From: Glandiceps talaboti | Taxonomy: Eukaryota; Hemichordata; Enteropneusta; Spengelidae | Assembly: GCF_964340395.1 (NCBI RefSeq) | Contig: NC_135552.1 | Location: 9,283,494-9,347,493, forward strand | Reading direction: 5' to 3' | DNA length: 64,000 nucleotides | Shown: positions 57,401 through 64,000 of the stretch, in pieces | How positions within the stretch are numbered: position 1 is the stretch's first letter | Layout: each line of letters starts with the position of its first letter | Program-made: the position numbers and the translations under genes | Notes under the pieces: model-generated | Told to the model about the DNA's origin: nothing | The model's database searches: none | The model's input: only the letters and a program-made list of their open reading frames with translations

Positions 57401-57566
57401 TTCTGTGAAATGTATCACCACCATGGTATAGATGACACACATTCTGATGTGATCTCTCCTTTTTACTCTTTGACAGAGTGATCTGATGGACATGTTTACA
57501 CCAAGATCCTGGACTTGTAGTTCAATACCAGTATCAGATGATGTACACAGTATTACTCAAGCCTGA
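32040..57566 (+). CDS. SOAT1: Sterol O-acyltransferase (ACAT/SOAT, MBOAT family), complete, 12 exons, 574 aa
   Basis: Exons: 32040-32100, 41637-41710, 43720-43853, 44425-44478, 51346-51453, 52549-52898, 53740-53987, 54570-54797, 55273-55371, 56031-56166, 56713-56855, 57477-57566 (TGA); 1725 nt in frame. This ER multi-pass enzyme joins cholesterol to long-chain acyl-CoA to make cholesteryl esters for storage. Evidence: FIARRSVL before TM1, the long loop [33 protein letters not shown]-type context leading into the family signature FYRDWWN at 417-423, the active-site His474 in LSAMAHEY, and PRSWTC near the C-terminus. Human SOAT1 has 550 aa; the extra length is mainly an acidic, Ser/Thr-rich stretch at 261-307. 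The vertebrate SOAT1/SOAT2 split may not apply here, so the symbol is provisional. Exon 1 is the least certain part: it has no family match, but start context, donor and phase fit exon 2, which also contains an in-frame ATG. An AATAAA lies at 58017, with others at 57781 and 58054. Confidence 0.93.
33216..33449 (+). CDS. Unrecognised exon-like ORF with two hydrophobic segments
   Basis: An open frame of about 78 codons follows a possible acceptor (tttttgctag) and ends at TAA at 33447; a strong donor (gtaagt) overlaps the stop, so it could be either an internal exon or a 3' exon. It encodes a membrane-like stretch ([16 protein letters not shown]), a polar segment ([20 protein letters not shown]) and a second hydrophobic stretch ([17 protein letters not shown]) ending MWKYYSK. 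A second possible acceptor (ccatgcttgcag) lies inside, before the polar segment, and is in phase with the SOAT exon 1 donor. Splicing this block into SOAT through the gtaagt donor would break the frame into SOAT exon 2, so it is not a normal SOAT exon. The family was not recognised. Confidence 0.3.
   Translation, partial: LLKVQSLGHVVIPVLILLAMLADGAYLRDDFLPKQAGLYQYRQSTVVVSCIIAISYMSMVFDNGMHCGFRMWKYYSK
38990..40160. repeat. Diverged minisatellite, about ten copies of roughly 90-120 bp
   Basis: Recurrent blocks: AGAAACACAGATATT, then TTTTGATGGCCATGG, then TTGATATTACCACAGGAT, spaced roughly 90-120 bp apart from about 39040 to 40150. Copies have drifted heavily, so the array is old. Confidence 0.75.
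41765..42180 (-). mobile_element. Non-LTR retrotransposon 3' end with (TCAA)n tail, reverse orientation
   Basis: On the - strand the sequence reads [16 protein letters not shown], then [15 protein letters not shown], the usual C-terminal end of CR1/L2-like LINE ORFs, followed by a stop and the tail (TTGA)n, seen on the + strand as ATCA units at 41778-41822. It is truncated at its 5' end, as is typical of LINE copies. Confidence 0.75.
42935..43208. repeat. Long inverted-repeat hairpin (MITE-like) in SOAT intron 2
   Basis: Left arm 42935-43015 contains TCCATACATGACTGTCAACC; right arm about 43125-43208 contains GGTTGACAGTCGTGTATGGA. Arms are about 80 bp with a loop of about 110 bp. GATACAATGGAAATTA occurs just before the left arm and again in the loop. 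Confidence 0.85.
43622..43740 (+). repeat. 62-bp tandem duplication of the SOAT exon 3 acceptor region
   Basis: TTACAGAGTCTCCAGATTTG at 43653 parallels TTGCAGAGTCTCCGGAGTG at 43715, with similar T-rich lead-ins. The real exon starts at 43720. The upstream copy would start an exon at 43658 but reaches TGA after four codons (SLQI stop). Confidence 0.7.
45465..46842. mobile_element. Non-autonomous element built of two tandem-repeat blocks
   Basis: TAGCACAACTG at the left end (45465) and CAGTTGTGCTA at the right end (46832-46842) form an 11-bp terminal inverted repeat. The left end also folds on itself (TAGCACAACTGAAC / GTTCAGTAGTGCTA). Inside are about 3.5 units of roughly 145 bp (45559-46060, landmark AACTACTGxxCAGATTGG...GAAATTTGGTGGG) and then six units of roughly 118 bp (46085-46745, landmark ACCACGCCCATAGCAACAGC). 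No coding capacity was seen. Confidence 0.75.
46905..47085. repeat. Tandem repeat, about five copies of roughly 35 bp
   Basis: The unit CTATAGAGTTTCAGTTACTA followed by CCAAACTAGAGTGA repeats with a few substitutions. Confidence 0.85.
47087..47370. repeat. Inverted-repeat hairpin (MITE-like)
   Basis: Left arm about 47087-47208 (ends TTTATCTCACTGTGAACA) and right arm about 47264-47370 (starts TGTTCACAGTGAGATAAA), with weaker pairing out to TGTTTTTTAC / GTAAAAAACA at the ends. Confidence 0.8.
48985..49345. repeat. Inverted-repeat element (MITE-like)
   Basis: Left end GTAGAATGCACCTCT at 48988 pairs with AGAGGTACATTCTAC near 49333. Inner arms (ACTTTAAACTTTTTGC and its counterpart near 49270) also pair. 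A related left arm lies at 44900-44960. Confidence 0.7.
50789..50863. repeat. 29-bp tandem repeat with CRE-like core
   Basis: TGACGTATATACC followed by TCGTGAAATGGAGTCA occurs twice, then a third partial copy. TGACGTA resembles half of a CREB/ATF site. Confidence 0.85.
51075..51298. repeat. (GATAT)n to (GATAC)n pentanucleotide array
   Basis: About 225 bp of pentamers. The left part is ATGAT-type, the right part ACGAT-type with some ACAAT. The array ends about 48 bp before SOAT exon 5. Confidence 0.95.
53539..53643. repeat. Near-perfect hairpin (about 105 bp) in SOAT intron 6
   Basis: Left arm AGACTGTAAGATACATCGTG through CATCGGCC pairs with right arm GGCCGATG through CACGGCGTACCTTACAGACT. 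Arms are about 42 bp with a loop of about 20 bp. It is more GC-rich than its surroundings. Confidence 0.85.
54360..54430. repeat. (GT)n microsatellite
   Basis: About 35 GT units with one TAT break in SOAT intron 7; GT-rich sequence begins near 54240. Confidence 0.95.
55134..55228. repeat. Small inverted repeat in SOAT intron 8
   Basis: ATGGATATTTATTAGATGAA (55134) and TTCATCTAATCCATATTCAT (ending 55228) pair around a loop of about 50 bp. It ends 44 bp before the exon 9 acceptor. Confidence 0.8.
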
Positions 57567-60104
57567 TATCTCAACTGATTTCACTTAAGCAACTCAATTG
57601 ACGACAAATGCATTTTGGAGACCTTGCAAGAAAACCAAGTTGTGGTTTAAACTTCACTCTCATCAACTATCAATCAAACCTGCTAATTAGTTATCTCATT
57701 GATGGTTTCAACTAACAAGAGGATGACCACAGCTTCAACATCCAAACTACCAAAAATATCAGCCTTGGAAGATGAGCACAAATAAACAAATAACAACAAC
57801 TCATAAACCTGTAAATATGTAACGATGGTTTAACGCCACATCCAAAAGTATACAATCTGTATTTACCTGTATACGTCTGCACTTAATGAGTACAAAACAC
57901 AGCTGTAAATTAAACATCCAACCAAGTTTCGCATTAAAATATGCTTCATCGGGGGGGGCTTCAAAACAAAACTAACTGCAGCATGGACAACACTGCAACA
58001 TGGGCTTACTCATCACAATAAATTGAAACACATAAATTTAAACCAAATAATATTGAATAAAAAAAGATAATAAAATTTTAATAAAATATTTTGTATGCCA
58101 AATATAATAATATATTTTGTAAGACCTTTGACTCCATCTTGCATGTGTATAGCAAGTCAATCAATTTTTTTTTTAATTTTTTTTTTGTTCTTTAATCTAA
58201 ATTTATGTGTTTCAGTTGTTTTGTAAGTCCATGTCAGAGTGTTTTTTGTCAGTGTTGCAGTTAATTTTGTTTGAAGTCCCTGATGAAGCATACTTTAAAG
58301 GGCCATGTTTCAATCCTTTGTCAGCACATTTGTGTTACTTTAATAAGGATTGCATGGGATCCTTCTCTTGTTGTGGACAAATTTTTCGATACTGGCTCTA
58401 CCGAAAAAAAACAACGTTTATTAAACATTTGATTTTAATCCTAATCTGAAGTTGGTCTTCAATTTGAAACCTGGCCAGATGTTTACAGCTATTTGTTATC
58501 ATTTATTGCATACAAATGTCAGCCTTGATCACCCAACTTGTTGACTTTTTTCCTTTCTGTGTCAAAAGAAAACATTTTGTCAATCCAAAAAAAAGAGAGT
58601 GAAATAATGTACATAGTGCAGGGACATGAATGAAGTCAGTTTTGTAAAAAAAAAATGTTGTCATTTTCAAAACAAACTCCAGTTTTGCAATTACATATTC
58701 AATATGTTGACCTTTGACCTTAACCTTGCATGTGTATAGCAAACCAATCAAATTCTTTTATTTAATATTGTTGCTATGCGAATTATTTGTTAAAAATTCT
58801 GAATGGATAAAGAAAAAGAGTACTTATCGATAAGCTTTAAATTTCTTTCTAATAATTGCTGCGAATATTGAGGTATTTATTTATATTTGTTAGTATTGGG
58901 TTGTTATTTCTAAAAATCAGCCATTTTAGATATATATATAGTTGAAAAAAAAATGAAGTTTTGTCTTATTTTGTTAAAAAAATGAATTTATTTGCAGTAC
59001 TACTACTTCATGTGCTTTATTGTGGTATGAAAACCCACTGCCAAATATAAAGTACTGAGTATTAATCAGAGTTGAGGAATTATTTTTGGTCTTCACTACC
59101 TAAATGCCTTAAAAGCAGTTTTCAAAATTCATCATTCTGTAAACTAGGTGTATCTTGTTGTGATAAGAGGCGAGGTGGTGATTTTTCTCAAAGTCAAAGT
59201 GATAGTAAAAAAATAGTGAATAGCGCCCTCTAGCGACTAGTTCAGTATTATAGTACTTGCATGATTGGAATCGCACTCCAAACGTTGGTGGCGCTCTTTA
59301 CTTTCCTTTTACACTTCCTGCCACAGTTGGGTCTGCTATGACAGTATAGGGTGATGCACGACGTTGGTTAGACTTTGATTGTATTGAATCAAATTTTTCT
59401 AATAGATAACTGAAAGACTACTGTATGTTGTTTTTTTGGCTAAAGTTGGGGAACCCCACTAACAGAAAGGGGGAAAGGGGAAAAATTGCATAGTTTCCCA
59501 TACAATCTACCATAATTTTGTTTGGGAACCTGGTAAAATTACTGGGGAACCCTGGTAGATGTTACCTGCTTACCACCTTTAAACAGCTATGCCCTGAGAA
59601 ATGAAATGCATCGTTATTAGTTATTTCACAGTAAAAATTGGTGAAGTAGATTATTGCATGCGGTAGCACACCTGTGTGAAATTTAAATTTAAGTGGTATC
59701 ATTTGTCTTGAGTTATATGTATCCACACAGATCACCCAATTGTTTCAGTGAACGAAATATGTGGTAGGGCGCCACCAATAGTTGGAGTATGAGAATTAAA
59801 CAGTCCAATGACATTCATACATCTAGTATTTATTAACTTTAACTAATTTGTTTACTTTCTGCATGTTTACAGTTTGGAAATTAACTTTATTTGTTGTATT
59901 GGTATCACACACATTTACAAAATGTACATTTTCCTTGCTTTGATGTTTCTCTGTATTACTAAGATAAAACTAACATCATTTACACCAGCAAGGCCTATAT
60001 GCTACTAATGCTATTTCGTCCAAAGAGATTTAAGATTTATAATTAACTCATTTTATTGGGTACTATTGGCACAGTGTTTTGATGCATTCTTACACAGCAA
60101 ACTG

Positions 60105-60459
60105 CTTAAAGTGGTCATGTGGATGAGAATTGGGTATTTATTTTGGATTTTTACTTTATAAAACAATTTTATCATGGCATCCTACTTGAAAAATCAATGT
60201 GATACAACATATTCCAAGCCATTTTTGTAACTCAATAAATTGAAAAAGCATAATAAATGTGCAAAATGTTTGTTGTTGTACGTACAATAACAAACTTTTT
60301 ACACATTCTTTAGCTTTTTGCAATGTATTGAGTTACAAACACTGACTTGGTCAATGATGTTTCACATTGATTTTTCTAGTAGGATGCCATGATCAAATTG
60401 TTTTGTAAAGTAAAAATCCAAAATAAATACCCAATCCTCATCCATATGACCACTTTAAG
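60105..60459. repeat. Long palindromic element (about 355 bp, MITE-like)
   Basis: The ends CTTAAAGTGGTCATGTGGAT and ATCCATATGACCACTTTAAG pair. Pairing continues inward through GGGTATTTATTTTGGATTTT / AAAATCCAAAATAAATACCC and TTTTTGTAACTCAATA / TATTGAGTTACAAAC to a centre near 60280. No open frame is present. Confidence 0.9.
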
Positions 60460-61787
60460 GAGGTACAGTTTGTAACTGATGGTCTTTGGTAGTTGTTTAA
60501 TGTAGTACTGAAATATAATGTTATTCTAACAACTAAAACATGTTGAATCATCTTTTAGTATTAGAGATCTCAGAAGAGATTCTGATGTAATATAGAAATA
60601 ACTTTATGAGATACATTTGGATACTAATAAATTTATCAGTTCCCAAACCATATTGTGTGTACTTAAACACTGTGTGTAGACTCTGGTTTATTAGTCTATA
60701 TTATGAAATTACTGTGAAAGAATGATGTACAGAATGTCCCACTTTTCACATTGAAACAAATAAAACATGTGACAGAGTAATTTTTGTAGATCAAAAATGA
60801 ACTTATATTCTCTGTTAGAAAGTGAGTAATGTATTTGAAATAGTACCAATACTTTGCATGTGTTTTGTTTTCCACAGTTATCAGATATGATCAGTTTCTA
60901 TGGTTGTGTTAGAACCTACAGCACTTTGCAGATTACTGTTCACTTTCTTTTGATGCACTCATGTAGAAACTTGGAGATAGCAAGATGGCAATTTCTTGCT
61001 GCCTTTAGTCTAAATGAGATAAACCAATGTATTGCAACTAGATGCAGACATGCGGGTGTCAATGTTTTGATTTTCACATGTGATGTCTGCATAGTGGTAC
61101 GTTAGTTCTGCATGGTTGTATCAAACAGAGTGTACAGTAACCTGCAACACACTGTATTTTAGCATGTACATAGTACTACTCTGTGTTTATGAATTCTAAG
61201 TGGGGATGTCGTCCAGAGTTCAAATGTCTAAATAAACAACTACTTTAAGAAGGTAATATGTGTAATCTTTAACCTTTTCTGTTACAACTAATTTACATAC
61301 TCACCTTTGACCTACCTTTGACCAACCAACCACATTACATGTAAGAAAATTTAATAGACAAAAAACTTACAGCAGTCATAGAATGTATTCAAATCCCACT
61401 AGAGTTTCAAACTCAATCTTTTCAGGGATTCTCTTTATTTATAAAAAACAACGAAATGCAGTTATTTGTCACTAGAAATAGAATATGTATATATATAGTG
61501 CCGGACTTTCACTACTTTTAACTGACACAAATTGCTGCTGTAATTGTGAATATAAAAAGTCAAAGATTTCAACACTCCAGTAGGCACCTGAATTATAATA
61601 AATAGCATGAAGTTGAGATTTTTTTTTTTTTACATCTTTTTAAAAAGTGTTTAGAATGTGGATGAGAATTCTTTTGATAGTCAATTTCAATAACTAGTGT
61701 TTCAGAGTATGATATCTATTATTGCCACATCAGCTTGTGATGAGCTGATAAAATCTTTGTAAAGAGTTGTATACTATTGTAGATTGT

Positions 61788-62172
61788 TGGTCTTCCTCAT
61801 AGTCTAGATCCTATCTGTGGCTTCAAATCTCAAGATCTCTCTTCACCCTGTCTAGCTCAATGAGATATCATGAACCAAACGTTGTTCATGCAAATGAGTA
61901 AACCCCAACTGTTCGAATGCAGTAAACGATGTATAAGTAGCGTCCTGAGCTGACAAATATACCATATTTGGACGTTATGTAAATGTCTAAAGTAAATGCT
62001 GACTTATCATTGGGTGGAATGTTGTGATTTATTAACAAAGACATGATGTTAATGATTGTGAGGATGCCTGTGGTTGAATTTGAAATTTCATCTCAGCACC
62101 TCAGTTGAGCTAGACATGAGAAGAGATTCAAAGCTACAGATAGCCTCTAGACTATCTTCCTCAATACTCTGT
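61788..62172. repeat. Inverted-repeat element (about 385 bp)
   Basis: Left arm 61788-61875 (CTTCCTCATAGTCTAGATCC ... CTGTCTAGCTCAATGAGAT) and right arm 62085-62172 (ATCTCAGCACCTCAGTTGAG ... CTCTAGACTATCTTCCTCA) are imperfect reverse complements. Confidence 0.85.
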
Positions 62173-63474
62173 ACAGAATTAGACTTAGACTACTACATGT
62201 ATTAAATAGAGTTTGATTTCTTAGAATGTAATGGCAGTGGTGCAGTGGATCTCATCAACAAGTATGTTTATATGTGACTCATTTTGACTCGAAGTATGAT
62301 AACTATTTCCAAGGTGTTCTACAAAATTTTGCCTTTATGATAATGATTTAAGGAGCTGATTCACATTTTATCCAGATTCATCAATGTATTTGATGTGTTT
62401 GACTTACCAATTTGTATCATGGTATTTGTCAGTAAATAGCGCCATCTAGTGACAGGATGTGTTACTACTTAAACGGATATGCCATTAAACAGTGCCCTCT
62501 AGTGTTCATGTCTGTCTAGTGTGTAAACGATTGTATTTATTTTTGTACTTAGATGTTTAGTGTATAAATAATTGTGAAATTATAGCGTAACTTTAACCTG
62601 AGATGAAACTATTTTGTATAATTTCATTCTTATGTTTAGAAAACTTGTCATTTTCAAGGGCAATTCAACTTATATTCAAGATAATTAACAAATTTACCAT
62701 GGTGACAGTTTGATGGGGATGTTTGATATTTCCAGACAGAATTTGCCTTTTTTGAATTTATTTATTACTGTTCTTGATTTCAATGACAAAAAACTTTGAA
62801 ACCGGGGTTATTATCAAACCAGGTTATGCATATCAATGCATTATATTATCAAAGATATGTTGCGTAATTCGCACTCATAAACCTCCTTTCCGATACCAAT
62901 GCATGAGGGCAACCTAAATCAGCATATCCTACAGACTACATCACAAGTATGTGCTAATGTATTTTTGTTCAATTACCAACCACCACTTGTACTATTATGC
63001 TAATGTGGTTGCCATGGTGATAAGTTGAGGCTTACACCCATCTTTAATTCATGAATTTAAAACTAGTCTTTGTTGACCATTTCTTGGTGTGTTTTGTATA
63101 TTTCTTGATCTAAATTTACAATCACGTTGTTAATGGTAACCAAATCAGAATTGTCAACATTTAAATCTGAAACCATGTTATGTTTAAGTTAGTATAACTG
63201 CTGCCAGAATAAATTACAATAAAGTCATTCATTCAAGTTCAAAGAGAATAATTTCTACCGTGTATTTTGTTTGCATTGTTAGTCTATCCCTTTAAGATTC
63301 TGAGTTTGAACTTTCAAATAATTTTCATTTTATCATGACAAGATGACAGATTGTTAATAATTTCACAATGATAACAATTGTCCCAACTAGACACCCAAAG
63401 TAATATCTCCAACCATATACCTATCGGTCCTCTGTTTTTTTGACTTATTAGTCATTTATGCACACACAATTTAA

Positions 63475-63495
63475 ACACATACATACATACATACA

Positions 63496-63527
<32 letters not shown>

Positions 63528-63570
63528 GTGCAGTTATACATGCATACACAAATACATATAGTGCAGTTAT

Positions 63571-63601
<31 letters not shown>

Positions 63602-63724
63602 TACATACATACATACATACATACATACATACATACATACATACATACATACATACATACATACATACATACACATACACACATACATACATACATACAT
63701 ACATACATACATACACATACACAC
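63475..63724. repeat. (TACA)n / (CA)n microsatellite
   Basis: About 250 bp of ATAC units broken by two copies of TATAGTGCAGTTATACAT and short CA runs. Long open frames on both strands here are repeat artefacts. Confidence 0.95.
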
Positions 63725-64000
63725 ATGCATATTATAATATATGTAAATGCAGCACTACAGAACCTTGGTACAGATTTCCTTGTCACTCTACATGTGAAAA
63801 AAAATCAGCCCAAATATGGGTGTTTAATAACAATAATCTTTATTGATACTGGATAGTTCTTTAAGTATATAAACACTTGTCTCCCAAGAAGTCCAGTACA
63901 GGCCATCCCTCATGAGTTAAGTTTTGTGCTTTCATATATGGATATTTTCCACCCACCTCATCATCCAATCATGTGACGGAATCACCCAATCATGTGACAG

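Larger units (their letters stand above)
57567..64000. other. SOAT 3' UTR and downstream intergenic DNA
   Basis: AATAAA signals at 57781, 58017 and 58054 suggest the mRNA ends near 57.8-58.1 kb. Beyond that, no gene was recognised on either strand. Contents: a direct repeat at 58127 and 58707, hairpins at 60105-60459 and 61788-62172, CTCF-like motifs near 59222, 62438 and 62490, and the TACA array near the right edge. Confidence 0.65.

Noticed and set aside
63448-63856. Open frames of 90-130 codons on both strands
   Set aside because: Products of the TACA repeat (His-Thr-Tyr-Ile or Met-Tyr-Val-Cys periodicity).

Overview
Eukaryotic genomic DNA from an animal: AT-rich, intron-dense and full of microsatellites, hairpin elements and LINE debris. 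All genes read on the + strand and are split by GT-AG introns. The gene content (a tandem pair of GABA-B-type class C receptors, cytidine deaminase, sterol O-acyltransferase) and the repeat style suggest a marine invertebrate, perhaps a hemichordate, echinoderm, cephalochordate or lophotrochozoan. The sequence alone does not fix the species.

Layout. (1) 335-2737: the last three coding exons of a GABA-B-like receptor (gene A) whose 5' part lies off the left edge. (2) 6965-23315: a second, closely related receptor (gene B). Its 17 coding exons join with no frame break into 780 codons plus a stop that includes signal peptide, Venus-flytrap ectodomain, seven TM helices and a short helical tail. 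It has two tandem versions of coding exon 1 (6965-7210 and 8417-8662), both ending in the same phase with a good donor. (3) 26354-29754: a complete five-exon cytidine deaminase of 138 aa with all zinc and catalytic residues. (4) 32040-57566: a complete twelve-exon sterol O-acyltransferase (ACAT/SOAT) of 574 aa, with a 9.5-kb first intron and a 6.9-kb fourth intron. (5) 57567-64000: 3' UTR and intergenic DNA with hairpin elements and a long TACA microsatellite; no gene was recognised.

The four genes do not form one pathway: receptor signalling, pyrimidine salvage and cholesterol esterification are simply neighbours. The two receptors are a recent local duplication. Compared with human GABA-B1, gene B keeps the two ligand-contact serines and the lobe-2 tyrosine, has Tyr where the agonist-contact Glu should be, and has lost both cysteines of the lobe-1 disulfide. 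Most of the rest is non-coding: at least nine inverted-repeat (MITE-like) hairpins, several dispersed repeat families, diverged minisatellites inside introns, and three LINE 3'-end remnants. Exon boundaries were read by eye from splice sites, reading phase and paralog or family comparison; no alignment or search was run.
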